This document shows positions 7,167 to 13,721 of a stretch of 15,426 bases of DNA, in pieces. The notes below the pieces were generated by a model. That model was given only the letters and a program-made list of their open reading frames with translations, ran no database searches and had not been told where the DNA came from. The DNA is from CAYQZD01 sp964421875 (lineage in GTDB: Bacteria > Electryoneota > Tariuqbacteria > Tariuqbacterales > Tariuqbacteraceae): the NCBI GenBank assembly GCA_964421875.1, contig CAYQZD010000089.1, positions 1 to 15,426 on the forward strand, given 5' to 3'. The number at the start of each line of letters is the position of its first letter. Positions within the stretch are counted from its first letter, which is position 1. The position numbers and the translations under genes are program-made.

Positions 7167-8477
7167 TCACCCTTCGATGACCGTCACAACGGTCTCCTCT
7201 GCGCTTTCACCGCCGGGAGTCTCTAGGGATTCTTTAGTTTTTTCTCCCTCTATATCAACAGGACGGAAGGGGTCCGCCAGCGACACCAGGTCTCCGGCTT
7301 TCAGATTCCCGGAGACGATGACGAAGTTATCGTTTCGTTTCCCCGGTTCAACCTCGACAGCGTCCGGTTTACCGTTTAAGAGGTACACAACCTTCTTACC
7401 GTCCTTTTCAAACACGGATTCTATGGGGACGTAGAATTTATCGGGGATTCTTTCTATCAGGATTTTTGCCTTGGCGGTCATACCGGGTTTCAGGACGGGA
7501 TCAGCCTGGTCGAGGTCGATAGTGACGTCGAAAACTTTAATCTCGCTTTCGCCCGATTTCTCGTGGGCGAGGGAGGCGACGTCGCTCACAATTCCCGTGA
7601 AATCCGGCTCGGGAAATGCGTCAAGCTTAACCTCCACGGTCTGCCCCTTCTCCATCTTACCGATATCTACTTCGCTGATTTCAGTCGCGACCTGCATCTT
7701 AGAGAGGTCGGGGAGTTGAATCAAGGACTGACCCCGCCAGGGAGTGTCTCCAACCTTGATTTTCTCCATCTCGCTGCCTTTCCAAATCTTCTGGTAAACC
7801 ACTAACCCGGGAGCGGGAGCCGTGCGGGTGAGTCTTCTAAACTGGTCCTGGTAGTTATCCAAATCCGCCTCAGCCTGCTGGATTTTAAGATTCAAAGTGG
7901 TCAGTTCGGCGGCGTCCATCTTCTTCTGGGACTCGATTTTAGCTTTGGTCTGCTCCAGGTTGATTTCGGCTTGCTTGAAACGGAGCCGCTCCTCCTGAAC
8001 CTTGACATCGGCTTCAAAGGCCATCTGTTCCAGGCGCAGCTTGGCCAATTCGTAGGAGGCGAGGGTGTTTTCCAGAGAAGACTTCATCTGCGCCATATTG
8101 GCTTCCATCGAGGCTATGCTCTTCTCCAGGTTAGCTTGCGCAATTTCCAGCTCGGACTGTTTATCGTCGATGGTTTTCTGAATATCGTTGGTGTCGAATT
8201 GAAGCAGAAAATCCCCTGAGTCGACGATGGTTCCTTCAGAGACGATTTTGACAATCTGAAGATTAGTGCGAACCCTGGGAGCGGAGATATTGATGGAATT
8301 CGCAGCCTTAACCTCGCCGGTGGAAGTGAGATCTATCAGAAAATCGCCGTATTGAACCTCGGCGGAGGGAAGGTCGGCGGAATCTTCGCCGGTGAGCAAA
8401 GCGATGATAATGATGATTATAACCACTCCGGCGGCGGAAAATAACATCAATGGATTCTTATGATTGAAATTGGGCAT
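7167..8477 (-). CDS. HlyD/MacA-like periplasmic adaptor (membrane fusion protein)
   Basis: A 436-residue adaptor linking an inner-membrane pump to a TolC channel. One N-terminal membrane anchor lies at about 10-29 (an Ile-rich run). The first half of the lipoyl domain follows (GEVKAANSINISAPRV and EGTIVDSGDFLLQFD). A long helical hairpin spans about 98-218, rich in E, K, Q and A with heptad character. The second lipoyl half follows (LTRTAPAPGLVVY). The beta-barrel (MQVATEISEVDIGKMEKGQTVEVKLDAF) and the membrane-proximal domain (FYVPIESVFEKDGKKVVYLLNG) complete it. The last 35 residues are acidic and likely flexible. It lies 48 bp after rmlB with only a weak ribosome site; a 7-bp-period array fills that gap. 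It probably works with the following permease and channel genes. Confidence 0.92.
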   Translation of the reverse strand: MPNFNHKNPLMLFSAAGVVIIIIIIALLTGEDSADLPSAEVQYGDFLIDLTSTGEVKAANSINISAPRVRTNLQIVKIVSEGTIVDSGDFLLQFDTNDIQKTIDDKQSELEIAQANLEKSIASMEANMAQMKSSLENTLASYELAKLRLEQMAFEADVKVQEERLRFKQAEINLEQTKAKIESQKKMDAAELTTLNLKIQQAEADLDNYQDQFRRLTRTAPAPGLVVYQKIWKGSEMEKIKVGDTPWRGQSLIQLPDLSKMQVATEISEVDIGKMEKGQTVEVKLDAFPEPDFTGIVSDVASLAHEKSGESEIKVFDVTIDLDQADPVLKPGMTAKAKILIERIPDKFYVPIESVFEKDGKKVVYLLNGKPDAVEVEPGKRNDNFVIVSGNLKAGDLVSLADPFRPVDIEGEKTKESLETPGGESAEETVVTVIEG

Positions 8478-8479
8478 TC

Positions 8480-8514
8480 TCGTTACTGGTTAATCGTTTC
8501 TCGTTGCTTGTTCT
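8480..8514. repeat. 7-bp-period array, five degenerate units
   Basis: Five consecutive heptamers fit a consensus close to TCGTTAC, in exact 7-bp steps with two to three changes between units. The array fills most of the 48-bp gap between the rmlB stop and the adaptor ATG. On the coding strand it reads as AACGAGA-like units directly in front of the start codon, where a ribosome site would be expected. A related five-unit array is at 13463-13497. Confidence 0.7.
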
Positions 8515-8525
8515 GAAGAATACAT

Positions 8526-9545
8526 TCAGGATTTTAGATCTTTTCCGTAATGAAGGCGGTAGTATTCCTTGAATTTGGCGTCCTTCAAAGGTCTCCACCA
8601 GGATTCGTTTTTCAGATACCAATCGACAGTCAAAGCCATTGCGTTTTCGAAGGAGGCGCTCCGTCTCCATCCCAAACCTGTGATTTTGTCGGAAGCGATG
8701 GAATACCTGCGGTCGTGGCCGGGACGGTCGCTGACTCGTTTTATCAAAGATTCGGGCTTGTCCATCAGCTTGAGAATCAACCCGGTAATCTCGAGATTGG
8801 TCCGCTCGTTGTCACCTCCGATGTTGTAGATCTCGCCCGGCTCGCCCTGGCGCAGGACGACATCCAGGCCGGCGCAGTTGTCGATTACATAAATCCAGTC
8901 ACGAACATTCAGCCCGTCTCCGTAAAGAGGAAGGGGCTGGTCGTCGACAGCGTTGGTGATGAAAAGGGGAATCAGTTTTTCCGGATATTGATATGGCCCA
9001 AAATTGTTCGAAGACCTGGTGATAAGAGTAGGGAGACCGTAGGTCACCCAGTATGAATTCACCAACAGGTCCGCTCCGCCCTTGGAAGCGCTGTAGGGGC
9101 TGGAGGGATTGACCGGGTCGGGTTCCTTGAAGGTTCCTTCCTCGATGGAGCCGTAAACTTCGTCAGTGGAGATATGGAGGAAACGCTTGACGCCCTGTTT
9201 GCGGGCCGCTTCCAGCAGCACAAAGGTTCCCAGTACGTCGGTTTCCACAAAATCTCCGGCGAAGTATAAGGATCGATCCACATGCGTTTCAGCCGCGAAA
9301 TTGACCACACCGTCGACCTGTTCCATCAAAGGCTCCACTTTCCCCTGGTCTCGGATGTCGCCATGAACGAAAGTGAAGCGGCTGTCGCTTTGGAGGTCGC
9401 GGAAATTCTCCGGATTGCCGGCATAGGTCAAGGCGTCAAGAACCGTGACCTTAAGGTCCGGGTATTTATTCATAATATACCGGCAAAAATTTGAGCCGAT
9501 AAAACCAGCGCCGCCGGTTACGAGAATGTGTTTGAAGTCAAGCAT
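8526..9545 (-). CDS. rmlB: dTDP-glucose 4,6-dehydratase
   Basis: A 339-residue extended short-chain dehydrogenase. It converts dTDP-D-glucose to dTDP-4-keto-6-deoxy-D-glucose, the second step of dTDP-L-rhamnose synthesis, in the cytoplasm. The NAD-binding motif TGGAGFIGS gives G11, G14 and G17. LDALTYAGNPENFRDL is the RmlB-specific strand and loop. The catalytic residues are T127-D128-E129 in STDEVYG, and Y151 with K155 in YSASK. RSSNNFGPYQYPEKLIPL and DRPGHDRRY are dehydratase signatures. Length is normal. ATG at 9545 places the Rossmann glycine loop where expected. It is the last gene of the rmlADCB set, 21 bp after rmlC. Identification is firm because of the DE pair, which separates it from epimerases. 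Confidence 0.97.
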   Translation of the reverse strand: MLDFKHILVTGGAGFIGSNFCRYIMNKYPDLKVTVLDALTYAGNPENFRDLQSDSRFTFVHGDIRDQGKVEPLMEQVDGVVNFAAETHVDRSLYFAGDFVETDVLGTFVLLEAARKQGVKRFLHISTDEVYGSIEEGTFKEPDPVNPSSPYSASKGGADLLVNSYWVTYGLPTLITRSSNNFGPYQYPEKLIPLFITNAVDDQPLPLYGDGLNVRDWIYVIDNCAGLDVVLRQGEPGEIYNIGGDNERTNLEITGLILKLMDKPESLIKRVSDRPGHDRRYSIASDKITGLGWRRSASFENAMALTVDWYLKNESWWRPLKDAKFKEYYRLHYGKDLKS

Positions 9546-9566
9546 AAAATAACTGTCTCTATCGTT

Positions 9567-10022
9567 TTATTTCATCACAATATCCCAGTCATAGGGGATT
9601 TCTTCTGTATCGAAGGGGAGGCGGTTCTCATCGGGATTCTTATAGTCGAAAAGTTCAGTGGGGAGGTTGACCACAACCGATTCGGACTCCGAAATACATT
9701 TCCACCCGTGACACACACCAGGGGGAATGGTGACCAGAGCAGGCTGATGTTCACCGATAAAGAATTCCTGGAGCTGACCTCGAGTGGGGGAGTCGTCCCT
9801 TCTATCGTAGAGGACCATTTTAATCATACCCTTGATACAGGCCACGTTGTCCCACTGAAGTTTGTGCCAGTGCCAGGCTTTAACCACGCCGGGGTAGTTG
9901 GTGGTGATATAGGCCTGCCCGAATTTATTGAAGTCGGGGTCGTCGGAGCGGAGGATTTCCATCAAACGGCCTCTTTCGTCCGGGATAACACGGAGTTTTT
10001 TAAAGTTAACACCTTCAATCAT
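9567..10022 (-). CDS. rmlC: dTDP-4-dehydrorhamnose 3,5-epimerase, short cupin form
   Basis: A 151-residue RmlC-like cupin, the expected third enzyme of dTDP-L-rhamnose synthesis, inverting C3 and C5 of the keto sugar. Conserved pieces are RGRLMEILR at the substrate loop, AWHWHKLQWDNV (H51, H53, Q56, D58), GQLQEFFIGE, the PPGVCHGW turn (H105) and FDYKNPDE (Y127), where the family places its tyrosine. It is about 30 residues shorter than enterobacterial RmlC, as in many shorter homologues. Sugar 3,4-ketoisomerases are related cupins, but the PPGVCHGW and YKNPDE motifs and the complete rml neighbourhood favour the epimerase. It lies 46 bp after rmlD and 21 bp before rmlB. Its ATG at 10022 has only a weak purine stretch upstream. 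Confidence 0.9.
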   Translation of the reverse strand: MIEGVNFKKLRVIPDERGRLMEILRSDDPDFNKFGQAYITTNYPGVVKAWHWHKLQWDNVACIKGMIKMVLYDRRDDSPTRGQLQEFFIGEHQPALVTIPPGVCHGWKCISESESVVVNLPTELFDYKNPDENRLPFDTEEIPYDWDIVMK

Positions 10023-10068
10023 AATATATTTCTACCTTTAGTTTACTCTTTAAACTTTATCCAATACT

Positions 10069-10920
10069 TTAAGTTTCTTTTAAGTGTCTCTTTAAACTAT
10101 CCTTCCAATGGGGCATGTTGTCGCCGACCGTTTCTCGCAAGGCGAAATGGTCGAGAACGGAATAGGCGGGACGGGGAGATAGAGCGCCGAATTCAACTGT
10201 CGATATGGGAAAGACTTTAGTATCGATTCCCGCAAGCTTTAAAATTTCCCGGGCAAATTGATACCAGGAGCAGGTCCCGTTCCCGGTGATGTGATAGGTT
10301 CCAAACGCGCCGTTCTCCACCAGCCGCAGGATTTCCGAAGCTAAATCGGGTGCGTAGGTAGGGGAACCAATCTGATCATTTATCACGGTGAGGAAAGGTT
10401 TATCCCGCGCCAGCCGGATGATGGCTTCCACAAAGTTTTTCCCGCCTTTACCATAGAGCCAGGAAGTGCGGATGATGTAATGCTTAGCGGGCAGAAAGGC
10501 GCGGACTTCAGTTTCGCCCGCAAATTTCGACCGAGCATATACTCCTCGGGGAGCGGGAAAATCGAATTCGGTTCTGGGAGACGCCCCTGGAGTATCGCAG
10601 AAAACGTAGTCGGTGCTGAAATAAACCATCACGGCGCCGATCTCTGAGCAAACCTCCGCCAGCCAGCGGGTAGCCAGTGCGTTAGTCTTAAAAGCCAGTT
10701 CGGGTTCGGATTCAGCCTGGTCGACCTTGGTGTAGGCGGCGCAGTGAATCACCAGGTTCGGAGCGTAACCTAAAACCTCCTGACGAAGCTTGACCCGGTC
10801 GGTGATATCCACTTCGGGCAGGTCGATTCCCCGGAAATCCTGCCCCTCCAGCATCCGGCAGAATTCAGAGCCCAAAAGGCCTTTACAGCCCGTAACCATA
10901 ATCCGCTGGAATTTAGTCAT
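10069..10920 (-). CDS. rmlD: dTDP-4-dehydrorhamnose reductase
   Basis: A 283-residue reductive short-chain dehydrogenase. It reduces dTDP-4-keto-L-rhamnose to dTDP-L-rhamnose with NAD(P)H, the final step of the pathway. The cofactor loop is VTGCKGLLGSE (G11, G14, G17). VIHCAAYTKVDQAESEPE is a strong RmlD marker, as is STDYVF (S102-T103-D104). The catalytic pair is Y128/K132 in YARSK. IIRTSWLYGKGGKNFV and NDQIGSPTYAPDLA match the substrate-binding half, and RPAYSVLD near the end is the usual C-terminal motif. It starts 14 bp after the rmlA stop, so the two are co-transcribed. No clear ribosome site precedes the ATG, which may mean coupling to rmlA translation. Confidence 0.96.
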   Translation of the reverse strand: MTKFQRIMVTGCKGLLGSEFCRMLEGQDFRGIDLPEVDITDRVKLRQEVLGYAPNLVIHCAAYTKVDQAESEPELAFKTNALATRWLAEVCSEIGAVMVYFSTDYVFCDTPGASPRTEFDFPAPRGVYARSKFAGETEVRAFLPAKHYIIRTSWLYGKGGKNFVEAIIRLARDKPFLTVINDQIGSPTYAPDLASEILRLVENGAFGTYHITGNGTCSWYQFAREILKLAGIDTKVFPISTVEFGALSPRPAYSVLDHFALRETVGDNMPHWKDSLKRHLKET

Positions 10921-10934
10921 CTTGAGGTATCAAC

Positions 10935-11657
10935 CTATTCTCCCCTCTTTTGCGCAATCAAGCTGCTGGCGCGATATAAGGAATCGAAGGTCCCGGCGTC
11001 CGTCCACCCCCCCTGAACAATCTCATAGGTCATCTCACCCAATTCGATGTAGCGGTTGTTGACGTCGGTAATCTCCAATTCTCCTCGGTCAGAGGGTTTA
11101 AGGGTGGAAATGATATCGAATACGCGATTATCGTACATATAGACGCCGATAACCGCCAGATTGGATTCGGGGCGGCGCGGTTTTTCTGTGATTTTAACCA
11201 CCTTGTCGCCTTCAAGGGTAGCCACTCCGAACCTCTCAGGATCAGGGACTTCCTTCAATAGGATTTTAGCGCCCTTGCCCTGCTTACGATAAGCTTCCAC
11301 CGCAGGGGCGATGCTCTGTTCCAGAACGTTGTCTCCCAATATCACCGCCACCGGCTGGTCGTCGGTGAAATAGCGGCAAAGGCCCAGAGCTTCCGCAATA
11401 CCGCCTTCACCCTCCTGGTAAACGTAGTTGATGTGCGAAAGACCGAATTCCTTCCCGTTAGCCAGAAGGCTGAGGAAATGCCCGGCAAAATTACCACCTG
11501 TTACCAGGGTGATGTCGGTGATGCCCGCTTGAACCAGAGTCTCAATTGGATAGTAAATCATAGGCCGGTCATAGACAGGCAGGAGGTGTTTGTTTGTGAT
11601 TTTTGTCAGGGGATGGAGTCTGGTGCCCAATCCACCCGCGAGAATGATACCCTTCAT
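10935..11657 (-). CDS. rmlA: Glucose-1-phosphate thymidylyltransferase, short form
   Basis: A 240-residue nucleotidyltransferase making dTDP-glucose from dTTP and glucose-1-phosphate, the entry step of the rhamnose pathway. The signature GGLGTRLHPLT (G8-G11, R13) is intact, with NKHLLPVYDRPMIYYPIE, LGDN (metal-binding D109), the EKP lysine motif at 158-160, and GGWTDAGT (D220). It ends about 50 residues earlier than classical RmlA, lacking the C-terminal helices that build the allosteric dTDP-rhamnose site. It may therefore be less feedback-controlled; that is inference from length. It is first in the rmlADCB operon, 30 bp downstream of a candidate promoter. The other operon genes make the sugar-1-phosphate thymidylyl role very likely. 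Confidence 0.94.
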   Translation of the reverse strand: MKGIILAGGLGTRLHPLTKITNKHLLPVYDRPMIYYPIETLVQAGITDITLVTGGNFAGHFLSLLANGKEFGLSHINYVYQEGEGGIAEALGLCRYFTDDQPVAVILGDNVLEQSIAPAVEAYRKQGKGAKILLKEVPDPERFGVATLEGDKVVKITEKPRRPESNLAVIGVYMYDNRVFDIISTLKPSDRGELEITDVNNRYIELGEMTYEIVQGGWTDAGTFDSLYRASSLIAQKRGE

Positions 11658-11673
11658 AACGCAGTCTGTTATA

Positions 11674-11703
11674 ATTATAAACTTATGATTGGTTAAAGGT
11701 CAA
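11674..11703 (-). promoter_or_regulatory. Candidate sigma70 promoter of the rml operon
   Basis: On the minus strand TTGACC (11703-11698) and TATAAT (11679-11674) are separated by 18 bases. Five of six match the -35 consensus and all six match the -10. Transcription would start near 11667, leaving a leader of only about 10 bases before the rmlA ATG, and no Shine-Dalgarno is visible in it. The surroundings are AT-rich, so a chance match is possible. Confidence 0.5.
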
Positions 11704-11772
11704 TAGGTCACACTTTACTGATTTGAAGTTCAAGCGTCATCAGCCGTACGGATGATCTTTCTTTTCAGAGGG

Positions 11773-11791
11773 ATTCCGGTTGCGCCGGAAT
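11773..11791. repeat. Perfect 7-bp inverted repeat upstream of rmlA
   Basis: ATTCCGG and CCGGAAT flank five bases (TTGCG). It lies about 70 bp upstream of the candidate -35 box, in the 329-bp gap between the rml operon and the decarboxylase gene. It could be an operator or a small hairpin. Apart from this, the promoter and the 95-bp element, I see nothing else in that gap. Confidence 0.5.
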
Positions 11792-11898
11792 AACCGTCTT
11801 GATTGTGACATCAAAAAGCTAAAGTGTTACGTCAACAGCAATCGTCAGTGGACTGCCGACAGCCCGTTTCTTAATCTCACCAACCCATTCTACTAATC

Positions 11899-11990
11899 TG
11901 AAAATAGCGGCAGCGTTAAAACGCGAGCCGATAATTTTCATTCCTCGTTGTAGATGGTCGCGACCAAAACCCTCTGTGAGGGTTTGCTAT
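11899..11990. repeat. 95-bp hairpin-rich element, copy A (after the decarboxylase gene)
   Basis: Reading the plus strand: a nested hairpin at 11900-11939 pairs GAAAAT/ATTTTC, CGGC/GCCG and CGT/ACG. A linker is followed by the palindrome GGTCGCGACC (11956-11965), then the hairpin at 11967-11985. The first 42 bases match copy B (13021) at 39 positions. The later half is more diverged, but TGGTCGCGA and the CCCTC/GAGGG stem are kept. The element overlaps the stop codon of the UDP-xylose synthase gene. Confidence 0.85.
11967..11985 (-). terminator. Terminator-like hairpin just after the decarboxylase stop
   Basis: A perfect 8-bp stem (AAACCCTC with GAGGGTTT) has a 3-base loop. It begins two bases after the minus-strand TAG at 11987-11989 and is followed by four T in the transcript. 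It is symmetric, so it could also act on plus-strand transcripts. It is part of the 95-bp element, so its spread may reflect the repeat rather than selection for termination. Confidence 0.5.
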
Positions 11991-12913
11991 ATATCGGATT
12001 TAAAATATTCCAAGGTTGTTTTCAGACCTTCTTCGAGGGGAACCTCCGGCTGCCATCCCAGCTCTTCCTTGGCGCGGCTGATATCGGGCCTGCGGACCTT
12101 GGGGTCGTCGGTGGGCAGCGGATTGAACTCATATCCGGGGCAGTTTCCATTGAGTTGGCACACCATTTCCGCAAATTTTTTGATCGAAAGTTCTCGGGGA
12201 TTACCCAGATTGACCGGTTCATTCAGGGATGAGTGCATCACGCGGACAATACCCTCAATCATATCTGAAATGTAGCAAAAGGAGCGGGTCTGTGTGCCGT
12301 CGCCGTAGATAGAAAGTTTTTCCCCTCTTATGGCTTGACAGAGCATGGTCGGGACTACCCGACCGTCATCCCGGCGCATCCTAGGACCAAAGGTGTTGAA
12401 TATCCGCACTATCCGGGTATCGACGCCATGATAGCGGTGGTAAGCCATTGTCAAAGCTTCGGCGAAACGCTTGGCTTCGTCATAAACCCCTCGGGGACCG
12501 ATAGGATTGACGTTGCCCCAATAACCTTCATCCTGGGGATTGACCAACGGGTCGCCGTAAACTTCCGAAGTGGAAGCCAGCAGAAATCCGGCTTTCTTCG
12601 CCTTGGCCAGCCCCAGCGCTTTATGAGTGCCCAGCGAACCGACCTTCAAGGTCTGGATGGGCATCTTAAGATAGTCGATGGGACTGGCGGGGCTGGCGAA
12701 GTGCAGGATGAAATCCACCTCCCCCTCGATGAAAAGGTAATTGGTTACATCATAGTGGATAAAGGTGAACTTTGGGTCTCGAATGTGACTGATATTAGCC
12801 ACACTTCCGGTGCAAAGATTATCGATACAGATAATTTCATTGCCTTCTGATAGTAGTCTGTCTGCGAGATGGGAGCCGATGAAACCGGCTCCGCCGGTGA
12901 TGATGATTCTCAA
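11987..12913 (-). CDS. uxs: UDP-glucuronate decarboxylase (UDP-xylose synthase)
   Basis: A 308-residue extended short-chain dehydrogenase converting UDP-glucuronate to UDP-xylose and CO2, in the cytoplasm. TGGAGFIGSHL (G7, G10, G13) binds NAD. HFASPASPIDYLKMPIQTLKVGS is the hallmark of this family. STSEVYGDPLVNPQDE supplies T115-S116-E117, and the catalytic Y144/K148 lie in RGVYDEAKR. RIFNTFGPRM, GDGTQTRSFCYI and RRPDISRAKEELGW complete the family pattern. The start is TTG at 12913; no in-frame ATG precedes it, and the glycine loop begins at residue 7 as in homologues. No good ribosome site is seen. It stands alone between two direct copies of the 95-bp element. Xylose or a derived sugar may enter the same surface glycan as rhamnose. 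Confidence 0.94.
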   Translation of the reverse strand: MRIIITGGAGFIGSHLADRLLSEGNEIICIDNLCTGSVANISHIRDPKFTFIHYDVTNYLFIEGEVDFILHFASPASPIDYLKMPIQTLKVGSLGTHKALGLAKAKKAGFLLASTSEVYGDPLVNPQDEGYWGNVNPIGPRGVYDEAKRFAEALTMAYHRYHGVDTRIVRIFNTFGPRMRRDDGRVVPTMLCQAIRGEKLSIYGDGTQTRSFCYISDMIEGIVRVMHSSLNEPVNLGNPRELSIKKFAEMVCQLNGNCPGYEFNPLPTDDPKVRRPDISRAKEELGWQPEVPLEEGLKTTLEYFKSDI

Positions 12914-13020
12914 ATTATTATTACTTCTTTGGTCTTTGGTGTAGGTTAATTAACTATACAGGGAGATGCTTGAGATATGAACATAATATACCCGTCATCC
13001 CTGATTTTCTGCATTTATTT

Positions 13021-13115
13021 TGAAAATAGCGGCAGCGTTAATACGCGAGCCGTGAATTTTCAACTTAAGTTGCGCGTGGTCGCGAAAGAGACCCTCGAAT
13101 GAGGGTTTATGCAAT
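13021..13115. repeat. 95-bp hairpin-rich element, copy B (before the decarboxylase gene)
   Basis: Same orientation as copy A and about 108 bp upstream of the decarboxylase start. The nested hairpin is at 13022-13061. It keeps GAAAAT/ATTTTC and CGGC/GCCG, and CGT/ACG closes a TAAT loop where copy A has TAAA. The second hairpin (13091-13106) pairs ACCCTC with GAGGGT around GAAT. Differences from copy A fall mainly in loops and linkers. Confidence 0.85.
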
Positions 13116-13305
13116 ATATTTTATTTCGGTTAAAAAGTCAAATAAACCGGCTGCTGGTTTAAAGGATGGAGAAGGATAGGGGACTGTGATAATAATCGAT
13201 TATGAAGACTCTATAGGTTTGGTGGATAGTAGTAGGTCGGCTTATTTAAAACCGACAAGTTTTCTTGGATTTGGAGAAGAATGAGGGGAGATTTAAGAGT
13301 AGGGG

Positions 13306-13345
13306 ATTTGCCGACCTGAAGACTTGCCGACTTTCTGACTTAAAG
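13306..13345. repeat. 8-bp-period array, five degenerate units
   Basis: Five octamers fit ACTTNNNG in exact 8-bp steps, for example ACTTGCCG at 13322 and ACTTTCTG at 13330. The first unit reads ATTTGCCG and the second ACCTGAAG. The short core makes this the weakest of the arrays. Confidence 0.5.
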
Positions 13346-13391
13346 GGAGGGAATTAAAGGGCGGACTTGTCCATCTGTACACGTGCAATTC

Positions 13392-13427
13392 ATCAGCGCA
13401 ATCAGCGTTCATCAACCATAATCAGCG
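13392..13427. repeat. 10-bp-period ATCAGCG array
   Basis: ATCAGCG occurs at 13392, 13401 and 13421, with the degenerate ATCAACC at 13411. Steps are 9, 10 and 10 bp. This is the same layout as one arm of the ATTCGTG array at 356-382, with a different heptamer. No inverted partner arm is seen nearby. Confidence 0.7.
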
Positions 13428-13462
13428 GTTCAAAAAAAAGGGGGGGATTAGAGGGGAGGGAC

Positions 13463-13497
13463 TTGTTACTTGATACTTGTTACTTGTAAATTGTTCC
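13463..13497. repeat. 7-bp-period array, five units (TTGTTAC-like)
   Basis: Five heptamers follow TTGTTAC in exact 7-bp steps; units 1 and 3 are identical and the last reads TTGTTCC. It has the same period, unit number and near-consensus (TYGTTAC) as the array before the adaptor gene at 8480-8514. Confidence 0.75.
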
Positions 13498-13513
13498 CCC
13501 CTAAACTCCCTCC

Positions 13514-13538
13514 ATTTTTTGACTTTTAGTCGAAAAAT
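13514..13538. repeat. 11-bp inverted repeat with TTT loop
   Basis: ATTTTTTGACT and AGTCGAAAAAT pair with one T/G mismatch around TTT. It lies 80 bp before the gyrB fragment on the same strand. It may be a terminator of a lost upstream gene, but there is no separate T-run. Confidence 0.5.
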
Positions 13539-13617
13539 CCTTATATCGATATGATTGAAAACCGACACTTTAAATAATTGTATTATATCGACATACATAA
13601 TATCTTGAAGCTTAATT

Positions 13618-13721
13618 ATGACTACTGTCGAAACCCGTTACAGCGCCGATAAAATCCAGGTCTGAAAGGCCTCGAAGCGGTCCGCCGCCGGCCCGCAATG
13701 TACATCGGCGACACCAGCGTC
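13618..13721 (+). pseudogene. gyrB: gyrB 5' fragment (DNA gyrase subunit B), frameshifted
   Basis: The only plus-strand coding trace. From ATG at 13618 it reads MTTVETRYSADKIQV and then meets TGA at 13663. Shifting one base at that point restores GLEAVRRRPAMYIGDTS. Together these are the N-terminus of a bacterial GyrB, with the RPxMYIG signature. A single missing C explains the break. The match stops after about 35 residues, before the ATP-binding glutamate region that should follow. The IS1380-type remnant begins on the other strand there, and six bases (13716-13721) fit both readings. A functional gyrB must exist elsewhere. ParE shares this motif, but the wording around it fits GyrB better. 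Confidence 0.75.

Larger units (their letters stand above)
12914..13617. other. 700-bp gene-free region rich in short-period repeats
   Basis: No convincing reading frame exists on either strand. Besides element B it holds a distant inverted repeat (AGGTCGGC at 13234-13241, GCCGACCT at 13310-13317), the three short-period arrays listed separately, G-rich runs around 13440-13460, C-rich runs around 13496-13512, and a hairpin at 13514-13538. It looks like accumulated repeat debris beside IS remnants. Confidence 0.7.

Noticed and set aside
9528..10220. 230-codon plus-strand open frame
   Set aside because: It runs antisense across rmlC and part of rmlD, both with clear motifs; it shows no recognisable domain.
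11906..11933. Kink-turn or known riboswitch in the 95-bp element
   Set aside because: The internal loops do not give the tandem G-A pairs of a kink-turn, and I recognise no riboswitch core.
11899..13115. Integron attC sites flanking a gene cassette
   Set aside because: The layout is suggestive, but I find no RYYYAAC/GTTRRRY core pair at the element ends and no integrase.
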